Part shown: in pieces, positions 43,213 through 55,542 of the stretch
How positions within the stretch are numbered: position 1 is the stretch's first letter
Layout: every line of letters begins with the position of its first letter
The notes under the pieces: generated by a model
The model's input: only the letters and a program-made list of their open reading frames with translations
Told to the model about the DNA's origin: nothing
Database searches by the model: none
NCBI GenBank assembly: GCA_028015205.1
Contig: CM051519.1
Span: 88,929,539-88,993,538 of the forward strand
Reading direction: 5' to 3'
DNA length: 64,000 nucleotides
Source of the DNA: Mytilisepta virgata
Lineage: Eukaryota; Mollusca; Bivalvia; Mytilida; Mytilidae
Made by a program: the position numbers and the translations under genes

Positions 43213-46200
43213 CTGTATAAAGATACAGTTATCATTTTAATTCTTATTACATGTATCTATAATAAAACCTATCAATATGGAGAATATGTAACATAAAATA
43301 TTGTCCCCCACGAAATATTGTCCGTTGGACAAAATTTCATATTAAATATTGTCATAATGAAATACTTTCCAGGATAATATTTCATTATGAAATAGTGTCC
43401 TTGGCCATGAAATTTTGTCACCTCCTTCTGGACAATATTTCACTATGAAATTCTGTCCATTACAATATTTCACTATGAAATAGTGTCTGCGGACAATATT
43501 TTATATGAAATTTTGTCCGACGGACACTATGAAATACTGCCCATGAAAACATATCTTAATTAAAAACAGTACACAAGCACAGTTTGCAGATTTTTAAATC
43601 TTAACTGAAATTATTTTGTAAAGCAATTATTTTATATTTCAAACTAATATTTATTTGAACATAAGCTAGATTCAAATTTGCATAGATACTTTATAAATTG
43701 TTAATATATTAAGGAATTAAGGATGTCCTCCACTTTCTATATGACAAAGATACATCACTCTTTCCAATTTATCTTCATGAATTACAAATTTATTTGTAAC
43801 ATCATTTGTTTTCTTGTCAAAACTTTTGAAATAAATTTCATTACTTTGTAAACAAAAGCTATTTTCTGATTTTCAGAAATTCCCTCCGGTAAAACTTTAT
43901 GACTGAGATATTCGAAAAGTGTTTTGTATTCATTGCCATCCATGATGAGCAAAACTAGTTTTCTGGTTATACCTGTATCTATTTATTAATTTGTGTTTAT
44001 TTAATGTCATTGTCAATCAAAGAAAACACTTTAATGATATCACTATCCAACATGATATATGTTGATAACCTCCCCTTCATGAGACAAAATTTCATGACAA
44101 TCTGTCTATGAAATATTGTCTTAATATATACAAAACATTACCTCCCTTTAACAGGACAAAATTTCATAGTATTCATCTCTGAAGAATGCTAACAATAGTT
44201 TCGTATAAAATTCCAGTGATTTTTCCCTAAATATATTATGTCATAGGTATGGAATTCCCTCTATTTATAAGTTCTAGATATTGATTTCTGATTGTTTTTT
44301 GGTTTCATTATTTAAATTAGAGTCTTGGCTTTATTTTAAGTTTAAAAAAATGCATGAAATGTAAAAAAGTATTTTTTTTTCAGAAAAGTTTTATTAATGG
44401 GAGACTACTCTGAAAACACCCAAAAAATAGGGTAGCTGAAAACACAACATTTTTATACCACTTCATGTAGCAATTTTAAAAGGCAGCGAATGTACCCTGA
44501 AACTACATGTGCTGAAACCATTTGAATGTGTACTTTGGAAAACACATATACTCAGTTCTCTAAATTATGCAGGAATCCTTGCTAGGATGCTCTGCGGTTG
44601 GTCTGTTTTTGAAATATTTGTAGGGGGAGGCCTATTTTTTGTCAGTTATCTTTCTGTAATGGTAAGAATTTGGAAAGGAATTCCTTAAAAATACTTATAT
44701 ACAGTGAAAGCTTGAAGAAATATGTTTTATTTGATATATGGTTGTCTATGGGTATATGATACAGCCAATTGTCCAGCTATCAATCTTTTGAGTATGTTCC
44801 TTCAATTCATGACGTCATGAAAAGTACTAAGAAAAACTGTTGTGTGCACTCTTAAATATTGTCTATATACAGACAAAATTCCACAATGAAAATTTGTCCT
44901 TCCCTGGACATTTTTTCATAGATGAGGACAATATTTCATGATACATAGTCACGAAATATTGTCTTGGTGGGCAATATTTCATAGGACAATATTTTGCTTT
45001 ACAAATAGAATGATACTAAATTGTAGGAATAACTGATCATCTGAAAAGTAATGTCTCATCTGCTCCAAGTAAGGTTGACCTTAACTGGACTATGGCTAGT
45101 CTTTTTAGGTCCATATGATTCACCATATTTTCATCATCATTGTTTGGTTTTCTACCGTTTACTAAACACCTGATGAAGGTTAATCCAGTCATATAGTAAG
45201 CAAGACATTGAAAGTGAGTGTAGTACATTCATGTTTGAATAAAAAGTTTCTTAGCTTGTAAATTTCTTCACAATTTAACTTGACAATGAAAAAAAATATG
45301 AAAGTTCTACTGTTGAATTCAAGATAATTAAATTCAGAAAGGAAATTTGTAAGTGTTTATAATGAGGCAAATGAATTCTCCATAGCAATAATCACTTTGT
45401 TTTGGCTTGTTTATGTAATAATACAAGACTTCCGTCTCTTGAACTCGATTAACTCCAACATTATTAAAATCTGGAACTACTTTTAATGTCTTCTGATCTG
45501 ATCTCCTGTTCCTTAGGACTTCAAACTGTTCTTTAGAACAGGAATTAATCAGTATACATTCAACCATTTGTAAGTACCCTGGGTGATCCAGCGATCACAA
45601 TGTTCCAACTAGCCTAAAATTGGAGGGGAGCAGAACCCTACCCATCTTCCTGTGCACCCCTCTGTCCTATCAGAGATCCCCTCTAAATCAAGTATTTAGG
45701 ATTTAAAATACAGTAAAAACACATTTTAATACAAATAAACAAGTGAATGAATTCACAGTGTCTTAACAGGTATATGTTAACTGAATAATTGATATTTTTG
45801 AGAAGCTCACATTAACTTGTTTGCCCTTTTAAACCTGCAAAAACGTGTCACACTGCCCTTTATCCTAAAAATATGCTCTTCTGTCCTGAAAACCTAGCTG
45901 GAACATTGTACCAGATTATAATTCTGACATTTGATTTTATTTTGAAGTGAACTTTAACCCTGAATCTGAACTAACTTACAGCTCTGTTCATTAAATCAGT
46001 CTTATTTCCAACCACTATAAATGGGAAGTTTTCTGGGTGTCTGACATGAGCATCTGTCAGAAATTCTTGTTGCAATCTTTCAAGCTGTTTAAATGTATCC
46101 CGATTCATTAGATCGAATACTAATAATGTACAATTTGTGTCGTGGTAAAAATTTATTCCTGAAGTCTGAAATCTTCCTGTTCCAGCTGTGTCCCAAATCT

Positions 46201-49200
46201 AAATTTGGAAATAATATTTAAATAAAAAAAAAATAAATATCCATATAGAATAATTTGTATTCTAAATCTACAAATGGGAGAAAAATAATCAGTCATGGTC
46301 AAAAATGTGACATTGGACAATTCAATCCTTTGGTTCACATTTTCTATCATCAGAAACTAGGCAAGCCTTGTTTCTGACTTGAAAATGTGAACATTCAATT
46401 GGAATTGTCCAATCTCACCTCTAAATCCATGACTGATTATTATATAGCTGACTTGGGACAGGTGCATATAATGTGGCAGGGCTATACCAACTAGTTTTAT
46501 AAATATTATCAGTTAGCTGTACAAAATATTTTACTTTTAATATCAAAAGCTGAAAATGGGGGCATTTTATATGAATATATGAATAGCAGAAACTTTTTCG
46601 GATGACTCAAGGTGTTGCATAAAATCCACTTTGACAATTCCACTCAAACAGTAACATTTATTTATAGGAATTTATCCTAACTGATGACAAAAAATTTTGT
46701 TTTGACACAATCTGGCAGCGAAGTAAAGTTAATTAGTGTTTACTTGTTGACCATTATGTTGCACAAAAAACAACATTATGAAAAGATAGTTAAACTATAT
46801 TTCACCACTATTTATTTTAATAAACATTGTATTTAATGACTAAAATATAAAAATTAATATATCAACTATCATTTTAAGTGATCTATTTTGATTTGTAATT
46901 ACCATTCTACCTAAAACTTTAGTGAATAAAAGCATTTAAATTTTGTATTGTTCTCAGCTTACTGTTTGATTTCAGTAACAAGGATGCACTTGATACAAAT
47001 TAAGACTTGATGACACAAAAAATACATTTCAATCTGAAAATAATGAAAAAGTCCAATCTTATTACATATGCAACTTGAACTTTGTTGTCATAATGGACCT
47101 GCATATTGTAGCGTAGAACAAGGCTTTCCACCTCTATCTTAGTAGAAAAACTAGAGGCTCTCAAGAGCCTGTATCGCTCACCTGGATTTAACTTTTCACC
47201 TTGAGCAGGACTAAAAATTTAAGTGTTGCAGTCAATTTGGCTGGTTTTTCTATAGGGTTCTATGTTAAACTAAGTTCAGCTGTGGCAGCCATCTTGGTTG
47301 ACAGTCCAGGTCAATGGACACATTTTTAAAAGAGAAACATCTAAGGACCATTACAGCTAAGTTTTGTTCCAACTGGCTAAGTGGTTTCAGACCAGAAAAT
47401 TTTTAAAAGAATTTTCCCATAGGATCCTATATTTAACTAAGTTTGGCCTCGGCGGCCATTTTGGTTGACAATCCAGGCGAACTGACATCATTCTGAAAGA
47501 GGACCATCTAAGGACCAATGCTGCCAAGTTTAGTTCAAATGGGCTCAGAAGTTTCAGACGGAAAAGATTTTTGAGTGAATTTCCCATAGGGTCCGGAGTT
47601 AAACTAAGTTTTGCTGTGGCTACCATCTTGGTTCACAGTCCACGAAAATCCGACATATTTCTGAAAGAGGACATCCTAAGAACCACTGCTGCCAAGTCTG
47701 GTTCCAATCTGTCAAGTGGTTACAGACAAGAAGAATTTTCAATGAATTTTCCCTTGGGCCCTATGTTAAACTAAGTTCGGCTGTGGCGGCCATTCTGTTT
47801 AACAGTACGGGTCAGCGGACACAATTCTGAAAGATGACCATCTAAGGACCATTGCTACCAAATCTAATTCTAATCGGCTTAGTAGTTTCAGACAAGAAGA
47901 TTTTTGAGTGAATTTCCCATATGGTCCTATGTTAAATTAAGTCCGGCTGTGGCGGCCATCTTTGTTCACAGTCCACAAAATCCGACAAATTTCTTAAAGA
48001 GGACCTCCTAAGGACCATTCCTGCCTAGTCTGGTTCCAATTGGTCAAGTTGTTTCAGACAGGAATACTTTTCAATGAATTTCCTATAGGGCCCTATTTAA
48101 ACTAAGTTCGGTTGTGGCAGCCATATTGGTTGTCAGTCCGGGTCATCGGACACAATTCTGAAAGAGGATCATCTAAGGACCATTGATGCCAAGTCTGGTT
48201 CCAATTGGTCAAATGGTTTCAGACAAGAAGATTTTTCAATGAATTTTCCCATAGGGCCCTATATTTAACTAAGTTTGGCCTCGGCGGCCATTTTGGTTGA
48301 CAATCCAGGCGAACTGACATCATTCTGAAAGAGGACCATCTAAGGACCAATGCTGCCAAGTTTAGTTCAAATGGGCTCAGAAGTTTCAGACGGAAAAGAT
48401 TTTTGAGTGAATTTCCCATAGGGTCCGGAGTTAAACTAAGTTTTGCTGTGGCTACCATCTTGGTTCACAGTCCACGAAAATCCGACATATTTCTGAAAGA
48501 GGACATCCTAAGAACCACTGCTGCCAAGTCTGGTTCCAATCTGTCAAGTGGTTACAGACAAGAAGAATTTTCAATGAATTTTCCCTTGGGCCCTATGTTA
48601 AACTAAGTTCGGTTGTGGCAGCCATATTGGTTGTCAGTCCGGGTCATCGGACACAATTCTGAAAGAGGATCAACTAAGGACCATTGATGCCAAGTCTGGT
48701 TTCAATTGGTCAAATGGTTTCAGACAAGAAGATTTTTCAATGAATTTTCCCATAGGGCCCTATGTTAAACTAAGTTCGGCTGTGGTGGCCATTTTGTTTA
48801 ACAGTCCGGGTCAGCGGGCATACTTCTGAAATAGAACCTCCTAAGGACCATTACTACCAAGTTTGGTTCCAATTGGCCTTGTAGTTTCATAAAAGAAGAT
48901 TTTTGAAATTCATCCCCCCTTTTTCTATTTTTAGTAACATCAGCCATGTCGGTTGGAAGTCGAGAATACCGGACATATTTTTGGACGGGACCACAAAAGG
49001 ACCATTCCAACAAAGTTTGGTCCCAATCAGCCCAGTGGTTTCAGAGGAAATGATCTTTAAAGGAAAGTTTAGGCCAAATGCCATCATTAAAGGGCAAAAA
49101 CTCCTATAAGGGGTCAATCAATGATGTTGGTCATGTTTACTTATTTGTAGATCTTACTTTGTTGAACATTTTTGCTGTTTACAGTTTGCCTTTATAATAA

Positions 49201-52200
49201 TATTCAAGATAATAACCTAAAACTGCAAAATTTCCATAAAATTAACAATTCAGGGGCAAAAATCCAACTAAAGGTTGACTGATTCGTCTGAAAATTTCAT
49301 GGCAAGAAGATCTTGACCTGATGAACATTTTTACCCCCATGTCAGTTTTGCTCTAAATGCTTTAGTTTTTGAGATATAAGCCAAAAACTGTGGTTTACCC
49401 CTATGTTCTATTTTTAGACATGTCGGCCATGTTGGTTGGCAGGCGTGGTCATTGGACATATTTTTTAAACTAGATACCCTAATGATGCTTTTGTCCAAGT
49501 TTGGTTCAATTTGGCCCAGTAGTTTCAGAGGGGAAGATTTTTGTAAAAGTTAACAGACGACGACGACGTCGGACGACGGACGCCAAGTGATGAGAAAAGC
49601 TCACTTGACCTTTCAGGTCAGGTGAGCTAAAAAGGGTGGGGGGGGGGGGTTGCATATGAACTACCAATGCAGTACTATTGACGCAGATGAGTAACTGGTC
49701 AGAAAGAATGCAGTTTTCATGAAGAAAGTGAAATGAATAATACAAAAGCAATATCAAAACAATATTTGATGAATGTCTGTTAAAAGCAATTTTTTCTCTT
49801 TTTTTATTGAACTGCTTAATGGCTCAGTAAAAGCTTGGCATTCCAACGTTTCTAAGCCTCATATAAATAGCTGATGTCTCTTTTCTTACGTTAATCTTAT
49901 AATGTATATACGTCACATAGTTCTGCCATACCTGTAATGTAACTTCTTTATCATCTATCACCTCTTTTTTTGTTAGGAAATCAGTCCCAATTGTAGCCTT
50001 GTAAAGGTCACTGAATCTTTTACACACGAACTGGTTCATTATTGATGTTTTGCCTACACTGAAGCATAAATAAATTAAATACAATTTTAAACTTAAATAA
50101 ACTGTTGACACAGAAATATGTCTCGCCTGTTGGCAGAAAATTAAAAAAACAATCTGATGGACAGCAACATTGGTAATAAATTAAAAGTCGCTGGGTCATG
50201 ACCTTGGCAGGGCCTCAAAATGTATTGATAGTAATGCAACTTTATACAAAATATTATTGATCTATCACAAGTAGTTCCTATCAAACTAACTTAAGCAGAA
50301 AACTTAACATTGAAATTGCTAATTAATTAAAAGTCACTGGACCATGATCTATGGGCAGGGCCTCGAAATGTAGGATTTCCAAGTTGTTTCTGAGGCATAT
50401 GACCAGGTGTCCCAAAATGGACATACATTTGTATGTAGTTTATTAAAAAAAATCCAGATGAAAAATGTAGCGGAAAGTATAATTTTTCAGCTTTTTATCT
50501 ATAAATTTAAGTCACCCACAATATATTATTGACATCTATATTATCAATAAAAAATATTAGAAATTTGTTTTCTCATACAAACTTTATCAGGATACAGACT
50601 CATCAAATAAAAATCTGATAAGGTCAGTACATGTATTAGAAAATAAAGGAGAACAAAGATAAGGTAAAATATAAATTATTCAATATATTATACCATTTTT
50701 GAAGCATACTAGAATACATTTTGTTTATATCATAATTAATTCAGAGGGCAAAGTGGTGCACAGACAAGTGTGATGTTGTTTATTTCAGGTTAATCTAACA
50801 CTAATATAATTTTGTCCTGTTAAAGCAATGGAAACATATGCTATGGAAGGAATCGGGAGATTTAAATAGTGACTGCTTATAAAAATTTAATGACTTACCG
50901 ACTGCCTCCTAAAAGCATAACTTTTAACAGCACTGCTTTCTTGTTTGCCTAATAAAAGATAAATCATTCTGGTTATACCTATAATATATGAGCTGAATAA
51001 ATCACAAATAATACATTATTTTAATTCAAATACAAATACAATAGGATGGAAAAATGGATGGAAAATCCTTTCTTTGTTTGATAAAACATTTCTCTTCTTA
51101 GTTCTTTTAGCAACACTTAGGGTGTTTCATGTTAATAAGGGGATCATTGTCCCCTAGTATAATAAAATATAGAGTCAACAGAAAAAAAAATCTCAGAACC
51201 CCTCCGACTTCCATACTTAATTGTGTGTGAAAGTTTACTATAATTGTTAAAACTAATAATTATTATATTTCTGAATATATCCCTCAATCTGTTGGAACAC
51301 GTTGTTCATTTTTCTTTAGTTTATTATTTACTGTTATAACAACATAATCATACCTGTTTCAGTTCAAAATGATTTGACGCATGGTCTTCCATATCTGATA
51401 CTTCATCATCTGTGTGTTTCAAAGGCTGGAATAGGAAAGGCTTTTATTAACCAGATTCACTAGCAGAAAATATTTTATTGTTAGTCTGGCAATGAACAAT
51501 GGGCGGGTGGTCTGAAGGCTCTGAACACTGATTTATGAAAATAGAGTTTGCTGTCATTCTGATAACTTCTTGTGTAATTGGGACATTTTATATCACTGGA
51601 TCAAGATAATTTCGGGGGTATGTCTATTTTTGTGCAACTTATCTGCTATATTTGAATGTTTTCATATTATATGGCTTTGTTCTATTCAAATTGTTTGACT
51701 GTTTACATGGTATACCTTTCTGGAGAAGACTTTTGCCAAAGCAATTTTTGACAGAAGATAAGTGCTTCTGTGAACATTTGTGTCCCATCTAATTTTGAGT
51801 TATTCATCTATTTCACATACATTCTGGAATAAAATTTCACTTCATATCTGACAAATTTTATTACATGTTCTATAAAAATATCATTCTTGAACTTATCTAA
51901 ATTGAGTATAAATTTGAGAGTCAGTGACAGATGGACTTGCAATCTGAGAATCCCTATTCCTTCAGGTCTTAGCATAAGAATAAGATTTACTACAAAAGCC
52001 TTACAAAAATATTTACCAGTCAAAGTTTCTATATCATATACTTATAGAAAATAAAGGTAAAATTTTACCCTATGATAAAATTGGAAATCGTACATATTTC
52101 TGCCCAAACCTGATAAGAATTGGCTTAGAAACTGATATGACTTTGTTATCAACTGTTTCAGGTTTATATCAACTGCTTCCATTTTATATCACACCCCTGA

Positions 52201-55200
52201 TCCGTAATCGCTTTATAAATCAGTTGTTGCCTTAATCAATTCTAAACTTACTAGCACATAGAAACACGGTAGACAATAGCGGGACAAAACTGTGGATTAT
52301 ATTAATTTGCTCAAAAATGTTAATACAAACAGAAAACATTAAGTGACAAAACATTTTGACTAAATGCAAGAGGGACAATGACGATTTTCAGCGCCGTGAG
52401 GATATTCGGTAATACGGCAATGAAACTGAAATCATTGAGATAAGAATTTTCATGGAGACCTATAAAACACCAATGTTGAAGTATATGATAAAAATATCAT
52501 AACATGTCATTATTCACATCAGACCCATTATCAGCCCATGGTCAAAATCATCCCTCAAGCCTGGCGGCTCTCGGACTGATATCTTGACCTAGGGCTGATA
52601 ATAGGTGTGATATGAAAAATGCCATGTTATAATCTATATGTATCCATTTATCTCCAACTAACACAAATTCTATATACAACAAGCATTCTGAAAGTTTTGC
52701 TGGGCAAAACAATGTCCCCTACTGGTCCCCTTGAGCTGTGAGAAAACAAAATCTCCTAGAGTATGTGAGATGTAAGGACAGAGTGACGTACTCCTAAAAA
52801 TCCTGAAACTATGTTTGCAAGGGGTACACAATAATTACCTGATCAGCTTGCTCTGTAGTCCAAGATTGGTCTGACAGCCTTTTTTGTGATATGCTGAGCA
52901 TATAACAAATAAGGCCGTCAGATGTCAGAGCAATCTCAGACCACTTGCTCTGTAGTTCGTCATACCAATAATAAGATCACTTGGTAAAAGGGTTTGCAAA
53001 AAGAGTCCAGAAAACAAATATTTTGACAATAATTCCTATTTCCAAGGGCTATAACTCTCACATAAATTATCTGATCAGAATAAAATTCAATCTTGATCTG
53101 TAGCTCATCATTATAAGCTCACATACCAAAAATAAGATTATTTGGTAAAAGAGTTTGCTAAAAAAAAAGTCTAAAAACTATCATTTTGGCAATAATTCCT
53201 ATTTCCAAGGACTATAACTCTCACAATAATTATCTGTTCAGCGTGAAACTGAGACTTGATCTGTATCTCATCATTTTAAGCTCAAATACCAAATATATGA
53301 TCAGTTGGTTAAACGGTTTCTAAAAAAAGTCCAGAAAACTATAATTTTGATAATAATTCCTATTTCCAAGGGCCATAACTCTCACAATAATTATCATATC
53401 AGCATGAAACTCAAACTTGATCTGTTACTCAACATTACAAGCTCATACACCAAAAATAAGATAGTAAAAGGGTTTGCAATAGAAGTCCAGAAAACTATTA
53501 TTTTGGCAATAATTCCTATTCCAAGGGCAATAACTCTCAAAACAATTATCCGATCAGCATTAAACTCAAACTTGATCTGTAACTCATGATTATAAGCTCA
53601 AGTACAAAAAATATGATCAGGTGGTTAAAAGGTTTCTGAAAAAAAAGTGAATGACAGACGGAGTGCAAACCTATAGTACCCTTCTGCATTGCTGGTAGGG
53701 GACTAATAACATCACATAACAATTTTAATACCAGTAAATTAATTTTAATTTAATTCAATTCTTTATTTATTTATAGAGGATTACATACAGCCAAAGGCTA
53801 CTAGTAGCTGTCCTCAACATAACATACAAACAAGAACATAAATAAAATAGAAAATATCTTTATTCAGCTCGGAACTGGGAGAAAATGCTTGGCAGAGCCT
53901 CACATTTTCCACAGCTCCTAAGCCTTATACGAATATTTTCTATATTCTTCTATAATAGTACACTAATATGTGTATTAATTTAATATTAAACAACGGCAAA
54001 CTTCTAAATATATACAACCAGTTTTAACTCACCATTAAATTCCCATCTAAAAAGCTTGCAACAAAATATCTAATTCCATTTACTGATAGATCATTGTGTT
54101 GTTGTTTATACTGTTTAAATATTTTTTGGTCTGCATCAGTTATAATGCGAACTAAAGGGAATTCCTCGTCAGTCAATCCTAAGCCATGTATTATTTCTGT
54201 GTTATCTTTCCTGTTAGTGTTAAAAGTAACAAACAATACTTCTCCCTTGAATTCTTCAGCTGCCTTAGTAAAATTTTCCAACACTGTGCTATATGTGTCA
54301 GTAGTTTTCTCTAAAAACAGTATGACATGAGACTGTACTTCTCTTGTAAATATTTTCGGTGCATTCTGTAGAAAAAAAAGACAAAAATATCTAAACAGTG
54401 ATTCCGGTACAGTGTATAAAGTTTCCAGTTCAGAACTCAAACTTAACCTAAAACTGTACATCATAATTTCTTAAACTTAAAGGTATGCAACATCTATTCA
54501 AAATGGCTGACTGATATCTTCTCAGGTGAAATTTTGAAAATTTAGATTAAAGAATAGTGCAATTTTTGGGGTCTACTAATCACATTCAATTAAAGTACCG
54601 GTATATGAGGTTGAAAAATACAGATATAAATAAGTATCAGGTGAAAAGATTTGCCAAATGCTACTTACTGGTAAGCTAAAAAAAAAAAGTGAGTCTTATA
54701 CTGTTTAAGTCTGAGATATCAAATTTATAGTGTGATATGTTTATCCAAAATATATCCTTTTCAGCATATAGGACAAAAAAATAATTATTTCATTGGTTTC
54801 TTGTCATATATCAAATTATTTAAAAAAGAGTAAGAATATAGCATTGTAAACGCACATTTTTTGTCACCAATATGATTTTAATAATCATTATCTATTTTAT
54901 AATGAAATGTTTAATTTATTATATTTAATGTATTATGCCCCATATAGGGTCCTTTGATTTGGAAAATAAAAAATATTTGTATTCGTATTCATCAGAAATG
55001 AGTAAATATGCATTCATGCAGAACTACATCTATATCTACAACCAGCTAAAAAATCTGTATACATAGAAAATAAAACTTTTAAAAATCTATGTTCCATGTA
55101 CCTATCATTCTCAGGTGCTTAAGCTGTTTTTTTTTTTTAAAAACTTATCAGTCACTAACTCATGTAAATTTTCTCTCCTTACATCCTTGTTAATTTATTC

Positions 55201-55542
55201 ATGTATGTACCATCTGGAAACCTCTGAAGCCAGCTGAATATTTGTATAGAGACATCATTTAGCATTTATTTTACTAAAACAAAGTAACTATCTTCCATCA
55301 CTCACCAGGATTTCATTTTCCCACCTAAAGCTGACTTGATTTTTTTTTGGCTACCATATTGGTTAGCAGATGGTGTCCTCTATGATTATTTAAGCTAATG
55401 TCAAACTTTTAGTTCACAAAATTTTCTTTTACTGAACTAGTAACCATAAACTCACTTTAAAAGAGAATTCTATAACCAATGGAGATCCATCAGTTACAAA
55501 ACTACTGTGCACATTGTTAACAGAAATTGCTCCTTCTTCAAC
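43063..55542 (-). CDS. PDI b-prime / Rab7-like GTPase fusion gene, partial, 7 exons in window
   Basis: Exons 55542-55456, 54365-54033, 51425-51354, 50948-50899, 50058-49932, 46198-45980 and 43212-43063 splice in phase at GT-AG sites to 345 residues and a TAA stop. Residues 1-140 match the b-prime (non-catalytic, substrate-binding) thioredoxin fold of protein disulfide isomerase, with no CxxC. Residues 141-164 are an acidic linker whose start ([12 protein letters not shown]) still resembles PDI's KPHLxSxEVPED. Residues 165-345 are a Rab7-type G domain: P-loop GGSRVGKT, switch [24 protein letters not shown]. Odd points are Arg at the Ras G12-equivalent position, DTAGTG instead of DTAGQE, and an end at GGAVDI without prenylation cysteines. 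The 5' end is open. An internal Met in the linker could start a shorter Rab-only product, so the fusion needs transcript support. Confidence 0.75.
43295..44995. repeat. Inverted-repeat element built from TGAAATATTGTC words
   Basis: Left end AAAATATTGTCCCCCACGAA and right end ...CATAGGACAATATTTT face each other. Between 43300 and 43560, and again at 44050-44170 and 44870-44995, short words (TGAAATATTGTCC and its complement GGACAATATTTCA) alternate in both orientations. No ORF. It lies in the intron before the last fusion-gene exon. Confidence 0.6.
45980..46198 (-). CDS. Fusion gene exon F: Rab switch II to NKxD
   Basis: [20 protein letters not shown], then [53 protein letters not shown] is Rab7-specific (DPENFPFVVLGNK). 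The usual switch II DTAGQERF reads DTAGTGRF, so the catalytic Gln is absent. Seventy-three codons, phase 0 on both sides. Confidence 0.95.
46286..46439. mobile_element. Fold-back MITE, 154 bp
   Basis: TAATCAGTCATGG (46286-46298) and CCATGACTGATTA (46427-46439) are exact inverted ends. The arms continue through ATTGGACAATTC and its complement, and CACATTTTC...GAAAATGTG. It lies in the intron just upstream (minus strand) of fusion exon F, about 90 bp from its acceptor. Confidence 0.8.
47153..49633. mobile_element. gaggctc...gtgagcta family repeat, copy 5 (longest array)
   Basis: Head GAGGCTCTCAAGAGCCTGTA and TCGCTCACCTGG. About 14 units of about 165 bp with CTATGTTAAACTAAGTTCGG, CTGAAAGAGGACCATCTAAG and ACCATTGCTGCCAAG. 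Tail GACGACGACGTCGGACGACG ... AGGTCAGGTGAGCTAAAAA. A block at 47427-47781 is repeated apparently unchanged at 48259-48613. Confidence 0.8.
49932..50058 (-). CDS. Fusion gene exon E: Rab P-loop to switch I
   Basis: [20 protein letters not shown], then [20 protein letters not shown] and LQ. It is near the Rab7 sequence through switch I, with the Mg-binding Thr of ATIGTDF retained. Donor CAG|gtatgg. Confidence 0.95.
50119..50480. mobile_element. Partial TGTCTCGCCTG element (copy 3, left end only)
   Basis: TGTCTCGCCTG at 50119-50129 is followed by units with AAAGTCGCTGGGTCATGACC and GGCAGGGCCTCAAAATGTA. No matching CAGGCGAGACA end was found. It lies in the intron between fusion exons E and D. 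Confidence 0.5.
50899..50948 (-). CDS. Fusion gene exon D: Rab beta-1 and half P-loop
   Basis: [16 protein letters not shown] plus two bases. It matches Rab7's KKVLLKVIILGDS. Acceptor ttttattag|GCA, donor AGTCG|gtaagt. The intron splits the P-loop Arg codon. Confidence 0.88.
51354..51425 (-). CDS. Fusion gene exon C: acidic linker
   Basis: 24 codons, [20 protein letters not shown] then ELKQ, between acceptor ctattccag and donor CAG|gtatga. Phase 0 on both sides. Its first half aligns with the end of PDI b-prime and its second half leads into the Rab domain. It contains a Met (SDMED) that could serve as a start for a shorter product. Confidence 0.7.
52713..53703. repeat. Minisatellite element, GTCCCCTAC...GTAGGGGAC ends
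   Basis: Inverted ends GTCCCCTAC (about 52714) and GTAGGGGAC (about 53695) enclose four to five units of about 165 bp with CCAAGGGCTATAACTCTCAC, AAACTTGATCTGT and TTGGCAATAATTCCTATT. It lies in the intron between fusion exons C and B. Non-coding. Confidence 0.65.
53745..53950 (-). repeat. Probable LINE or SINE 3' tail
   Basis: On the minus strand it reads AGGACAGCTACTAGTAGCCT, then TAATCCTCTATAAATAAATA and AAGAATTGAATTAAATT. The closing ATAAATAAAGAATTGAA resembles the 3' ends of the LINE relics at 32.2, 36.4 and 60.3 kb. No ORF, so the call is tentative. Confidence 0.4.
54033..54365 (-). CDS. Fusion gene exon B: main PDI b-prime domain
   Basis: 111 codons: [20 protein letters not shown], then [40 protein letters not shown] and [11 protein letters not shown]. 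The A-P-K-I-F, F-x-x-A-A-x-x-F-K-G-x-x-L-F-V and F-G-L-x-x-x-E-x-P-x-x-R series is diagnostic of PDI (P4HB-like) b-prime. No cysteine pair, as expected for this domain. Donor ATG|gtgagt. Confidence 0.92.
55456..55542 (-). CDS. Fusion gene exon A: start of PDI b-prime domain
   Basis: [20 protein letters not shown] then PLVIEFSFK. It matches the PDI pattern of a short helix followed by LPLVxEFxxx, the first b-prime strand. Acceptor tttatttgcag|GTTG, donor AAA|gtgagt, phase 0 on both sides. Because it begins in mid-protein, exons upstream are expected; none with a CGHC active site was seen up to 64,000. Confidence 0.8.

Noticed and set aside
47387..48606. Pairs of identical 67-79-codon frames ([11 protein letters not shown]..., MSEFPIGSG...)
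   Set aside because: They are chance frames in a duplicated unit of the gaggctc repeat array. Both strands are open and there is no protein family.
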